From contig JAHEET010000006.1 of the NCBI GenBank assembly GCA_024640565.1, positions 124,001-188,000 on the forward strand: DNA of 64,000 bases, written 5' to 3'. Origin of the DNA: Flavobacteriaceae bacterium (GTDB taxonomy: Bacteria; Bacteroidota; Bacteroidia; Flavobacteriales; Flavobacteriaceae). How positions within the stretch are numbered: position 1 is the first letter of the stretch; the number at the start of each line of letters is the position of its first letter. Below the pieces are notes generated by a model. That model worked only from the letters and a program-made list of their open reading frames with translations, was not told the DNA's origin and made no database searches. The translations under genes and the position numbers were made by a program. This document shows, piece after piece, positions 27,252 through 35,738 of this stretch.

Positions 27252-28123
27252 AAAACAGGAATCGAAACTACTTCCTTTTAATATGTGCCCTTTTAAGTGT
27301 CGTAAGTTTAAAAGCCCAAGATGATTTAATGGAGGAGTTAAACGATATTTCCAAGGCGGAAACTCGCTTTGAACTTCCCGCTTTCAAAGCCATGAAAATC
27401 GGAAACTTACAATCTACAAAGATTGCTGCAAAAGGAGATTTATACCTCTACGTTTCACATAGATTTGGATCTGTAAAAGACGGTTTTGAAACCTTTTTTG
27501 GCTTGGACAATGCGAATACAAACATTCAATTGGTGTATAGCTTTTGGGACGGCATTCAACTCAGTGCAAGTAGAGAATCCTTAAACCAAACCTATGCCTC
27601 GGCCATTAAAATTCGATTGGCAAAACAATCCACTTCCTTTCCATTGAACATCGCTTTTTACGGAACTGCAAATGTAAATGCAGCGCTTGAAAAGGACAGA
27701 ATGCCCGATTTACAATTTGGAGATCGCATGAGTTATGCTGCACAGTTTTTGATCTCAAAAAGAATTTCAGAGAAGTTCTCTTTCCTACTGGCACCTAGTT
27801 ATGTGAGGCAAAATTTACAAGACTTAAATGAAGTAGCTGCCGCAAATCACAATCAGCTTTTAATGGGTTTTGGCGGAAGAATGAAAGTGAGCAAGCGCGT
27901 AAGCATCAATATGGATTATGCCTATAATTTTAACAGAAATACACACTCTATTTACAACAATCCATTAACCATTGGTATGGATTTAGAAACGGGCGGACAT
28001 GTTTTTCAATTGCTTTTCACCAACGCACAGTCTACCAATGAACCAGGTTTCCTGAGCAATGCGGAGGGCGATTGGTCTGAGGGAATTATTTTCTTAGGAT
28101 TTAACGTTGTACGTGTTTTTTAA
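27233..28123 (+). CDS. DUF5777-type outer-membrane beta-barrel protein
   Basis: The 296-residue protein starts with a hydrophobic signal (about 10-28, ...VVSLKAQ) and then the pattern of DUF5777 proteins: ELPAFKAMKIGNLQST, LYLYVSHRFGSVKDGFETFFGLDNANTNI and a series of aromatic strands ending IIFLGFNVVRVF. An outer-membrane location is inferred. In Flavobacteria such barrels are found with YceI and small c-type cytochromes, as here. It overlaps the upstream gene by 19 bp. Confidence 0.78.
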   Translation: MYYSKVKNRNRNYFLLICALLSVVSLKAQDDLMEELNDISKAETRFELPAFKAMKIGNLQSTKIAAKGDLYLYVSHRFGSVKDGFETFFGLDNANTNIQLVYSFWDGIQLSASRESLNQTYASAIKIRLAKQSTSFPLNIAFYGTANVNAALEKDRMPDLQFGDRMSYAAQFLISKRISEKFSFLLAPSYVRQNLQDLNEVAAANHNQLLMGFGGRMKVSKRVSINMDYAYNFNRNTHSIYNNPLTIGMDLETGGHVFQLLFTNAQSTNEPGFLSNAEGDWSEGIIFLGFNVVRVF

Positions 28124-28133
28124 GAACGATAAA

Positions 28134-28535
28134 ATGCCCCTTACAAAACAAGCATTGCAGACTAAAATACATTTGATCATTTCGGTCATCATTGTCATTC
28201 CTATTTCTTTGGTCTACGGATTCAATCCGGCTTCACAATTCGATATACAGCCAAACACTATTGACGAGCACAATTTTTTTAAGGCCATTATGGGGTTGTA
28301 TCTTGGGTTTGCTATGTTGTGGATTCTCGGCATTTTTAAACAACACTATTTCAAAATTGCAGTGCTCACAAACATGCTATTTATGCTTGGTTTAGGTGTT
28401 GGAAGATTGTTGAGCATCTCACTGGACGGCACCCCAACATTTGGATTGCTTTTCGGAACTTTTGGAGAACTTTTTCTTGGTTGCTATGGAATTTGGGTTT
28501 TGAAGATTAAAAACACTAATTTCGCAAAAAAATAA
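28134..28535 (+). CDS. DUF4345-type four-helix membrane protein
   Basis: The ATG at 28134 gives a 133-residue protein (a TTG at 28107 would overlap the upstream gene). It has four predicted membrane helices and the acidic/aromatic pattern of DUF4345 (HNFFKAIMGLYLGFAMLWILG near 40-60, MLGLGVGRLLSISLDG near 90-105). The function is unknown. It lies 10 bp after the DUF5777 gene and may be the last gene of that cluster; dusB follows immediately. Confidence 0.72.
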   Translation: MPLTKQALQTKIHLIISVIIVIPISLVYGFNPASQFDIQPNTIDEHNFFKAIMGLYLGFAMLWILGIFKQHYFKIAVLTNMLFMLGLGVGRLLSISLDGTPTFGLLFGTFGELFLGCYGIWVLKIKNTNFAKK

Positions 28536-28541
28536 TCAGTT

Positions 28542-29543
28542 TTGGTAAAAATAGGCAACATAGAACTCCCCGATTTTCCGCTTTTATTAGCCCCTATGGA
28601 AGATGTTTCAGACCCTCCTTTTAGAGCTTTGTGCAAAGAAAACGGTGCGGATGTTGTGTATACTGAATTTATTTCCTCAGAAGGATTGATTCGTGATGCT
28701 GCAAAAAGTGTGATGAAATTAGACATCTATGAGAAAGAGCGTCCCGTTGGGATTCAAATTTTTGGTGCCAACTTAGATTCGATGCTGCGTACTATCGAAA
28801 TTGTTGAAAAATCCAATCCAGATATTATAGACATCAACTTTGGCTGCCCTGTAAAAAAAGTCGTTTCTAAAGGTGCTGGTGCAGGTATTTTAAAGGACAT
28901 TGACTTAATGGTTTCACTTACCGAAGCCATGGTAAAACACACCGATTTACCCATTACTGTAAAAACCCGTTTGGGCTGGGACCACGATTCTATTCGCATT
29001 GTAGAAGTTGCAGAACGCTTGCAAGATGTAGGCTGTAAAGCCATTGCTATCCATGGAAGAACGCGTGCACAAATGTATAAAGGCGATGCAGATTGGAAAC
29101 CGATTGCTCAGGTAAAAAACAACCAAAGAATGCACATTCCTGTTTTTGGAAATGGAGACGTTACCTCCCCAGAAAGAGCCATGGAAATGCGAGACGATTA
29201 TGGGCTCGATGGAGCAATGATTGGAAGGGCTTCTATTGGATATCCTTGGTTTTTTAGAGAAGTAAAACATTTCTTTGAAACGGGAGAACACATGCAAAAA
29301 CCTACCATTGCAGAGCGCACAGAAATGGCAAGACGTCATTTGCAAATGGCCATTGACTGGAAAGGAGATGTTTTGGGTGTTTTTGAAACCCGAAGACATT
29401 ATACCAACTACTTCAAAGGAATCCCTCATTTTAAAGAACACCGTATGAAAATGGTGACTTCAGATGCTGCTGAAGATGTTTTTGCTGCTTTTGACGAGGT
29501 ACAAGAAAAGTTTGGCAATATGCGGATCCCAGATTTTAGTTAG
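28542..29543 (+). CDS. dusB: tRNA-dihydrouridine synthase
   Basis: Dus enzymes use FMN and NADPH to reduce uridines in the tRNA D-loop. The start is TTG at 28542, chosen because the resulting N-terminus (MVKIGNIELPDFPLLLAPMEDVSDPPFR) is the usual one for the family. The catalytic Cys is in NFGCPVKKV (near residue 103), and IHGRTRAQMYKG and GNGDVTSPERA form the FMN-binding part. At 333 residues it is full length. It overlaps the convergent downstream gene by 8 bp. Confidence 0.93.
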   Translation: MVKIGNIELPDFPLLLAPMEDVSDPPFRALCKENGADVVYTEFISSEGLIRDAAKSVMKLDIYEKERPVGIQIFGANLDSMLRTIEIVEKSNPDIIDINFGCPVKKVVSKGAGAGILKDIDLMVSLTEAMVKHTDLPITVKTRLGWDHDSIRIVEVAERLQDVGCKAIAIHGRTRAQMYKGDADWKPIAQVKNNQRMHIPVFGNGDVTSPERAMEMRDDYGLDGAMIGRASIGYPWFFREVKHFFETGEHMQKPTIAERTEMARRHLQMAIDWKGDVLGVFETRRHYTNYFKGIPHFKEHRMKMVTSDAAEDVFAAFDEVQEKFGNMRIPDFS

Positions 29544-30192
29544 CAGCTTCTTTGATAAAAAAACTTTTTACCACGTCCTCGAAAACAGGCAAAAACCTTT
29601 CAAACACCTTGGCGTCTGCCCCATAATAAATTTCATAGCCAATTTGGTCTTTAAACAAGAGAAAAACAACATTCTTAGTAAGTAATGGTTTTTTTTCTTT
29701 GTCTAAAATAGTATCATTCTTGTATGCATATTTCACAATATAGACCTTCCCATAGCGGTTATGATTTGATTTTAATAAGATGTAGTTGAAGGCTTTGTTT
29801 CCAGACCATCTCTTTTTGTTTGAAATAAAAAAATGCAGATAATCTTCCAAAGTAACCTCCGTTTTACATGGATTCCTCACACGAGTATTTGAAATACTTA
29901 GAAAAGCAACATTTCTTTTTGGGTCGTCATTTTCTGGACGATGAAGTATTGGAGGATTGCTCTGTAAGAGTTTTTTTCGATCAATCGAATAGGCAAGTGC
30001 TCCCGTCGCAGCTTGATGGCTGAACCAACCTACTGGTTTTACAGCAGTAAAATTTCTTACCTTTTTGGTGCGTTGCAAACTGTCTAATTCTTCAAACGGA
30101 TTCTTTTTACAGTTTACTTTTAAAACACTACTACAGAAAAAAATAAAAAAAGACAGAAAAAAAAGCAAGCCAATTTTGAGAACGTATTTCAT
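29536..30192 (-). CDS. Conserved-looking secreted protein of unknown function
   Basis: The 218-residue protein has a hydrophobic N-terminus (about 5-22, VLKIGLLFFLSFFIFFCSS) that may be a signal anchor or a lipoprotein signal (FFCSS). The mature part is basic and aromatic, with no domain that I recognise. It lies four bases after the LolC/E-type permease gene, so it is probably co-transcribed with rbfA and that permease. It overlaps the dusB end by 8 bp. Confidence 0.6.
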   Translation of the reverse strand: MKYVLKIGLLFFLSFFIFFCSSVLKVNCKKNPFEELDSLQRTKKVRNFTAVKPVGWFSHQAATGALAYSIDRKKLLQSNPPILHRPENDDPKRNVAFLSISNTRVRNPCKTEVTLEDYLHFFISNKKRWSGNKAFNYILLKSNHNRYGKVYIVKYAYKNDTILDKEKKPLLTKNVVFLLFKDQIGYEIYYGADAKVFERFLPVFEDVVKSFFIKEAAN

Positions 30193-30196
30193 CGTA

Positions 30197-31399
30197 TTAT
30201 TGATCTATAAATTCCTTGGAAATTCGACTCCCAGCAATTGTAGAAGCTAAAAACCCTAAAATAGTAATGGTAAAAATGACAATAAACAGGTTTGAAAATC
30301 GAAATTCAATTGGATAGGGCATTTCACCTACAATTTTAAACCAACCAAACGCTTGTTGTAAAAAGACTAAAACAACCCCTATTGAAAGTCCAATCAGCAT
30401 GCCAAAAAAAGTGAGCAAAAACCCTTGTAAAACAAAAATTCGTTTGATTTCTTTAATGGTAACGCCAAGGTTAAACAGTGTTTTTAGATTGCTTTTCTTT
30501 TCAATAATCATCATGATAATTGCACCAATAACATTGAACAATGCAATGATTACAATCAAGGTAAAAATAAGATAGGAAACAAAATTCTCTGTATTAATGA
30601 CTTTGTAATACAATGCATTTAATTGTGCTTTGGTTTTTACTTGATAGGCAGTGCCCAATTCCTTTTGAAGTTGTTTCGCAACTGCATCGGCATCGGCATC
30701 ATTTACAAGTTTCAATTCCAAAGCCGTAATTTGGTTTGCCTCAAAACCCAACAATTCTCTGGCCACAAGAGAATTGACAAAAACATATTTATTTGCAAAA
30801 TCCTCGGTTCCAGAATAGGTGCCCACAATTTGAACATTTACGTTCGAAAACGCATTGCTTGCTGTCATGAATTGGACGCCAGGTTTTGGTACATATATTT
30901 CTAAAGGTTTGCCAAAATTGAGGACACCCAAAGAGAGTTTGTATGAAATTCCATTGCCAATCACAGCCGTATTGAGATACCGATCGTCTAGCCATGTTCC
31001 CATGTCTAAGACAGCATCTATTTGAGTTATCTTATTGAAATTCGAATCAACTCCTTTGATAAAAGCAATGACTTCTTTGTTGTTGTACTTTAAAAAAACA
31101 CGTTCTTCAATTACTTTCGAATAGATCGCAACGGAGGCATCTGCATCCAAAACCTTAGAAAAAGTATTGGTCATTAAAAAAGATTTCCCTTGGGTTGCTG
31201 TAATTTTTATATCGGGATCCGAAGCATCTAACATGGTGTAGCTAAAGGTGCGTAAACCCGAAAATCCAGAAAGAATAATAAACAAAGCCAATGCGCCTAC
31301 AATCACTCCAAAAGAGGCAATGATTGTAATAATATTGATGGCATTATTACTTGTTTTTGTGAATAAATACCGTTTTGCGATGTAGTAGGAAAAGTTCAA
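30197..31399 (-). CDS. LolC/LolE-type ABC transporter permease
   Basis: The preferred start is TTG at 31399, which gives the usual N-terminus (MNFSYYIAKRYLFTKTSNNAINIITIIA); the frame is open to 31486 but would then overlap rbfA. The 400-residue product has an N-terminal helix (about 27-50), a MacB-like periplasmic domain, and three C-terminal helices in the FtsX-like module (about 280-390, AIIMMIIEKKSNLKTLFNLG). It is a likely part of the system that releases lipoproteins from the inner membrane; its ATPase is not adjacent. Confidence 0.85.
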   Translation of the reverse strand: MNFSYYIAKRYLFTKTSNNAINIITIIASFGVIVGALALFIILSGFSGLRTFSYTMLDASDPDIKITATQGKSFLMTNTFSKVLDADASVAIYSKVIEERVFLKYNNKEVIAFIKGVDSNFNKITQIDAVLDMGTWLDDRYLNTAVIGNGISYKLSLGVLNFGKPLEIYVPKPGVQFMTASNAFSNVNVQIVGTYSGTEDFANKYVFVNSLVARELLGFEANQITALELKLVNDADADAVAKQLQKELGTAYQVKTKAQLNALYYKVINTENFVSYLIFTLIVIIALFNVIGAIIMMIIEKKSNLKTLFNLGVTIKEIKRIFVLQGFLLTFFGMLIGLSIGVVLVFLQQAFGWFKIVGEMPYPIEFRFSNLFIVIFTITILGFLASTIAGSRISKEFIDQ

Positions 31400-31445
31400 T
31401 TTTTTGTTTTGATAAAGTTGAAATATACCAAATAAAAATGAATTA

Positions 31446-31841
31446 CTAACTTCTTTTCCGTTTTGGAAGTATAGAAGGATTTTCAATTGGATTTTCGTCT
31501 TGACCGCTCAAAGACTTGTCTATTTCTTCGATATAATCTAAGGTATCATCTCCAAAAAATAACAATTCGGGCATTCTTCGCAACTGATGTCTAGTTCTTC
31601 GTGCCATTTCATGACGAATTAATGGCGTATTGGATTGCACACCCTTTACAATCTCATCTCTATTTTTAGATGGAAAAATACTTAAATATACTTTTGCAAT
31701 GCCTAAATCTGAGGTTACATGCACTTTAGAAACCGAAATCAAGATTCCTTTCATGCCGTCTTGAGCCGCTTTTTGTAAAACGTCTACCAAGTCTTTTTGA
31801 AGCACTCCTGCAATTTTTCGCTGTCTGTTTGTTTCTTCCAT
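31446..31841 (-). CDS. rbfA: Ribosome-binding factor A
   Basis: RbfA helps maturation of the 16S rRNA 5' end in the small subunit. The 131-residue protein has the KH-like core pattern: RQRKIAGVLQKDLVDVLQ near the start, SDLGIAKVYLSIFP near 47-60, and IRHEMARRTRHQLRRMPELLFFGDDTLDYIEEID near 75-108. It heads a minus-strand operon with the LolC/E-type permease; a TAAATTTG -7 box lies just upstream. Confidence 0.95.
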   Translation of the reverse strand: MEETNRQRKIAGVLQKDLVDVLQKAAQDGMKGILISVSKVHVTSDLGIAKVYLSIFPSKNRDEIVKGVQSNTPLIRHEMARRTRHQLRRMPELLFFGDDTLDYIEEIDKSLSGQDENPIENPSILPKRKRS

Positions 31842-31845
31842 GCCG

Positions 31846-31853
31846 CAAATTTA
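31846..31853 (-). promoter_or_regulatory. Candidate -7 box of rbfA
   Basis: The minus strand reads TAAATTTG (TAnnTTTG) 5 bp before the rbfA ATG, which would give a nearly leaderless transcript. A second TA-rich site lies a little upstream. Confidence 0.35.
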
Positions 31854-32046
31854 CGACAAATTACATTGGTGCCCATAGGTTTCCAATATTTATTGCTGTA
31901 AATTGTATTTTATTTCATGACTTTTTGAAGCCATCAAATCTTACGAATTCTATTTTGTACCCAAAAAATAATCTGAGTACAGCAATTGACAGATACTCAT
32001 AAAAAACAATCACAGCATACTGCCCCTTTTTTTTTACTTTTACAAC

Positions 32047-32451
32047 ATGAATAAAATAGAACATATTGGCATTGCCGTAAAAGACCTTGCAGCAGCAAAT
32101 GAAGTATATGCTGCACTTTTAGGAGTTGCTCATTACAAAACTGAAACAGTGGAAAGTGAGGGAGTAAATACCTCTTTTTTTAAAGCTGGCCCCAACAAAA
32201 TAGAACTCCTAGAAGCAACAAATCCAGAGAGCACGATTGCGAAATTCATCGCAAAAAAAGGAGAAGGTGTGCACCATATTGCCTTTGCGGTATCAGATAT
32301 CAAGTCTGAAATAGCCCGTTTAAAAACAGCCGGTTTTGTTGTGTTAAATGCAATTCCAAAAAAAGGTGCCGACAACAAACTTGTTGCCTTTTTACATCCA
32401 AAAACTACCCACGGGGTTTTAATTGAACTCTGTCAAGAAATAGAAGTATAA
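32047..32451 (+). CDS. mce: Methylmalonyl-CoA epimerase
   Basis: The enzyme interconverts the R and S forms of methylmalonyl-CoA in propionate/succinate metabolism. The 134-residue VOC-fold protein has the metal ligands in the expected places: His5 in IEHIGIAV, a Gln/Glu position in the middle (IELLEA), His92 in GVHHIAFAV, and the final Glu in HGVLIELCQ. It stands alone before ftsX. The methylmalonyl-CoA mutase genes are not in the window. Confidence 0.92.
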   Translation: MNKIEHIGIAVKDLAAANEVYAALLGVAHYKTETVESEGVNTSFFKAGPNKIELLEATNPESTIAKFIAKKGEGVHHIAFAVSDIKSEIARLKTAGFVVLNAIPKKGADNKLVAFLHPKTTHGVLIELCQEIEV

Positions 32452-32544
32452 ATTTTAAGATTTAATTAAAGGATTCGAAAGGTTTAGCCTTAAAATTCTA
32501 ATTGCTTCTTTGTATATTGCCAGCCATTAATTACTCGTAAAAAC

Positions 32545-33423
32545 ATGTCTTCCAACTTCAATACATACCAAAAAAGACGCTTAACCTCCTCTTACTTTTC
32601 TGTGGTTGTTAGTATTTCCCTTGTATTGTTTATGGTTGGTGTTTTGGGATTGGTCTTGTTAAAATCGACCAAGGTTGCGAATCATTTTAAAGAAAAAGTA
32701 GCTATCAATCTGTTTCTAAAAGATGAAGTTTCGAAAAAACAAATTGATCAATTCTGTGCCGCGCTTCGAGAAGAAACCTTCTCAAAAAGAATTGTGTACG
32801 TTTCAAAAAAACAAGCAGCAAGAGATTACAGTAGAGAAATTGGAGAAGATTTTTTAACTTTTTTAGGTGGAAACCCACTAAAAAATGGGATCGATATTTA
32901 TTTAAAAGCAGACTTTGTTACTTCAGAGAAAATGCTAGCTTTAGAAAAAAAATTCAATAAAAACCTCTTTGTTGCAGCAGTCTCTTATGACAAACCCTTG
33001 ATTGAATTGCTCACAAAAAATATCCAACGAATTAGTTTTTGGTTGTTTATTTTATGTGGTTTTTTTGCTTTAATCGCCATTCTTTTAATCAACAGTTCCA
33101 TTCGCTTAACCATCTACTCAAAACGCTTCAATATTAAAACCATGCAAATGGTGGGGGCTACCAAATCATTTATCCGCAAACCCTTTCTTTGGCGAAGCAT
33201 TCGATTGGGCATGATTGGTGCTTTTATCGCTTTACTAGGTTTGGCAGTCATCATTTATTACTTAGACAAATACATTCCCGTTTTAGAATTATTAAAAGAC
33301 TATATAACCATCCTATATTTGATTGGTGGGGTTGTTTTGGCAGCTTTTGTAATTACATTATTAAGTACGTTTTTTGCAACGCAACGTTTTTTAAATTTAC
33401 GAACTGACGAATTATATTATTAA
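32545..33423 (+). CDS. ftsX: Cell division protein FtsX
   Basis: FtsX is the permease partner of FtsE and controls peptidoglycan hydrolases at the septum. The 292-residue protein has an N-terminal cytoplasmic start, a first helix (about 20-42), an extracytoplasmic domain (about 45-160) and three C-terminal helices with the FtsX motif RFNIKTMQMVGATKSFIRKPFLWR near 193-216. The ftsE gene is not adjacent. It begins a compact run with a DUF3098 gene, uppP and truB with gaps of 0-3 bp. Confidence 0.93.
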   Translation: MSSNFNTYQKRRLTSSYFSVVVSISLVLFMVGVLGLVLLKSTKVANHFKEKVAINLFLKDEVSKKQIDQFCAALREETFSKRIVYVSKKQAARDYSREIGEDFLTFLGGNPLKNGIDIYLKADFVTSEKMLALEKKFNKNLFVAAVSYDKPLIELLTKNIQRISFWLFILCGFFALIAILLINSSIRLTIYSKRFNIKTMQMVGATKSFIRKPFLWRSIRLGMIGAFIALLGLAVIIYYLDKYIPVLELLKDYITILYLIGGVVLAAFVITLLSTFFATQRFLNLRTDELYY

Positions 33424-33425
33424 AT

Positions 33426-33668
33426 ATGAAAGCTAAAAAAGAAACAAAACAAGCATTTTTATTCGGAAAAAGAAACTACATTATTATGTTGGTAGGTTTA
33501 TTTGTAATTGCCTTGGGCTATGTTTTCATGGCAGGTGGAGGAAGTGATGATCCAACTGTTTTTAATGAAGAAATCTACAATTGGCAGCGAATTCGATTAG
33601 CACCTACCCTAGTAATAATTGGATTGGGAATTGAAATCTATGCCATCTTAGCAAATCCGAAGCACTAA
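33426..33668 (+). CDS. DUF3098 small membrane protein
   Basis: An 80-residue protein with two predicted helices (about 17-36 and 58-75) and the loop GGGSDDPTVFNEEIYNWQRIRLAPT that typifies DUF3098, a family restricted to Bacteroidetes. It is placed between ftsX and uppP, 2 and 3 bp from each, as in other members of the phylum, which suggests a role in envelope or cell division. Its biochemical function is unknown. Confidence 0.85.
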   Translation: MKAKKETKQAFLFGKRNYIIMLVGLFVIALGYVFMAGGGSDDPTVFNEEIYNWQRIRLAPTLVIIGLGIEIYAILANPKH

Positions 33669-33671
33669 TTT

Positions 33672-34466
33672 ATGTCAATTATAGAAGCGATCGTTCTTGG
33701 AATTATTCAAGGGTTTACAGAGTTCTTACCCGTTTCCTCGAGCGGACACTTAGAGTTGGCAAAAGTAATTTTAGGAGATACATCGGTCCCAGAAGAAAGC
33801 TTAACGTTTACCGTTGTTTTACACTTTGCAACTGCATTGAGTACACTCGTCATTTTTAGAAAAGAAGTCCTTGAAATTTTCAAAGGATTGATGCTATTCA
33901 AGTGGAATGAAGCGACCAAATTTTCTATTAAAATTGTGATTTCTATGATTCCTGCTGTATTTATTGGATTGCTTTTTGAAGAACAATTGGCCGCTTTTTT
34001 CAGTAGAAATGTGTTGTTAGTTGGCCTTATGTTACTCCTCACAGCAGTCTTACTCCTATTGGCAGACAAAGCAAAAAACACCCATAAAAAAGTTTCCTTT
34101 TCAAATGCAGTACTTGTGGGTCTTTCACAAGCCATTGCCATGTTGCCGGGGATTTCTAGATCTGGAGCAACCATCTCCGCTTCCGTACTATTAGGAATTG
34201 ACAGAACAAAAGCAGCACGTTTTTCTTTTTTAATGGTGGTTCCCTTAATCTTTGGTAAAATTGGAAAAGATGTCTTAAGTGGTGATTTAAATTTTCAGTC
34301 ATCAGATAGTATTCCGATCGCAGTGGGTTTTATAACGGCTTTTGTGGCAGGATTACTCGCCTGTAAATGGATGATTTCTTTGGTGAAAAAAAGCAACCTT
34401 TCTTATTTCTCTTTCTATTGTGCGATTGTTGGAATTGCAGCAATATCATATACATTATTCAACTAA
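33672..34466 (+). CDS. uppP: Undecaprenyl-diphosphatase
   Basis: UppP (BacA) dephosphorylates undecaprenyl diphosphate to recycle the lipid carrier for peptidoglycan synthesis. The 264-residue integral membrane protein contains both conserved motifs: GFTEFLPVSSSGH (about 15-27) and PGISRSGATI (about 160-169). It is translated within the ftsX-DUF3098-uppP-truB run and is directly followed by truB with no gap. Confidence 0.97.
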   Translation: MSIIEAIVLGIIQGFTEFLPVSSSGHLELAKVILGDTSVPEESLTFTVVLHFATALSTLVIFRKEVLEIFKGLMLFKWNEATKFSIKIVISMIPAVFIGLLFEEQLAAFFSRNVLLVGLMLLLTAVLLLLADKAKNTHKKVSFSNAVLVGLSQAIAMLPGISRSGATISASVLLGIDRTKAARFSFLMVVPLIFGKIGKDVLSGDLNFQSSDSIPIAVGFITAFVAGLLACKWMISLVKKSNLSYFSFYCAIVGIAAISYTLFN

Positions 34467-35159
34467 ATGACAGAAGAAGCATATAAAAAAGGGCAAGTAT
34501 TACTCATTGACAAACCGCTAGCATGGACCTCTTTTCAAGCAGTAAATAAAATTCGTTGGCACATCAAACAACGCTTTAAAATTAAAAAAATAAAGGTGGG
34601 CCATGCAGGAACTTTAGATCCACTGGCTTCAGGTTTGTTAATTATTTGTACTGGAAAACAGACCAAAGAAATTCATGTGTACCAGGGACAAGTAAAAGAA
34701 TATACCGGTAGTTTTACCATTGGCGCAACAACACCCAGTTATGATTTGGAAACTGAAATTGATCATCGATTTCCTACGGCACACATTACCAACGAACTGA
34801 TCTACGAAACAGCACAACAGTTTTTAGGTGAAATTGATCAGAAACCCCCTATTTTTTCGGCCATAAAAAAGGAAGGAAAACGATTGTATGAACTTGCAAG
34901 AAAGGGAGAAGCAACCGAAATAAAATCGAGAAAAGTAACAATTGATGAATTTGAAATTACCAACATCAATTTACCAAATATCGACTTTAGAGTGGTTTGC
35001 AGCAAGGGAACCTACATTCGTTCTTTGGCCTATGACTTCGGAAAAGCATTACGTTCTGGTGGGCATTTATCTGCATTGAGAAGAACTAAAATTGGGGCAT
35101 TTTCTGTTGAAAAAGCAAAATCTATTGAAGATTTTATTAAAAGCTTAGAAAAAGAATAG
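34467..35159 (+). CDS. truB: tRNA pseudouridine-55 synthase
   Basis: TruB makes pseudouridine 55 in the T-loop of tRNAs. The 230-residue protein contains the catalytic motif GHAGTLDPLASGLL with its Asp near residue 52, then YTGSFTIGATTPSYDLE and the second conserved region CSKGTYIRSLAYDFGKAL near 176-193. It begins directly after the uppP stop codon, so translation is coupled. It is a short TruB without the extra C-terminal PUA domain. Confidence 0.96.
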   Translation: MTEEAYKKGQVLLIDKPLAWTSFQAVNKIRWHIKQRFKIKKIKVGHAGTLDPLASGLLIICTGKQTKEIHVYQGQVKEYTGSFTIGATTPSYDLETEIDHRFPTAHITNELIYETAQQFLGEIDQKPPIFSAIKKEGKRLYELARKGEATEIKSRKVTIDEFEITNINLPNIDFRVVCSKGTYIRSLAYDFGKALRSGGHLSALRRTKIGAFSVEKAKSIEDFIKSLEKE

Positions 35160-35193
35160 GCTTTGTACTGTTGCTGAAGGGCTAAAATACATC

Positions 35194-35729
35194 ATGAAAA
35201 AACGCTGCTTTTTATTGCCATATTCGGGTTTATTCAACAACTTTTTTCACAAGAAAAATACCCCAAACCCTTTTTTACAACTTCCATTGCAACCACCCTA
35301 ACGGTGAACGAAAACTATACTTTAGACAGTGAAGATGGTGAACCTTTTTTACTTCCCAATTCGCTCCTTGCAAGAATTGGATTTGGCTATCAATTGCATC
35401 GCAGGGCTTTGCTGAGCCTTCATGCAGGATTTGACCATCATTGGGGCTACAATATCAATGCGATCCCTACCTACGGAACATTTCGTTTCAACATTACAGA
35501 AAACGATGGGGAAGCTTTTTTTATGGAAACCAGTTATGGAAAATTGTGGCGTCCTTCTCGCAGGTTTAGTGATGGAAATTACTATAGAATCGGAATTGGA
35601 TGGGGGACTAAAATCTCCCCAAGAATTGAAAGTAGTGCTCGTTTAAAATACCACAGAAAAACCATTTTAGGTTTTGAAAACAACCGTTTTGATAGTTTTT
35701 CTCTCGGGATAGGATTGTTATTTTTTTAA
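35194..35729 (+). pseudogene. Outer-membrane barrel protein gene, frameshifted after the start codon
   Basis: The long frame (to 35729) encodes a signal peptide right after the codons at 35196 (KTLLFIAIFGFIQQLFSQ) and then a small beta-rich protein ending FDSFSLGIGLLFF, as for an outer-membrane barrel. No ATG, GTG or TTG precedes the signal peptide in this frame. The ATG at 35194 is in another frame that stops early, but one more A in the A6 run (35197-35202) would join it to give MKKTLLFIAIFG. A start at GTG 35304 would lack the signal peptide. It may be a true pseudogene, a slippage-variable gene or a sequencing error. It lies 34 bp after truB. Confidence 0.65.
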
Positions 35730-35738
35730 AAATACGCG

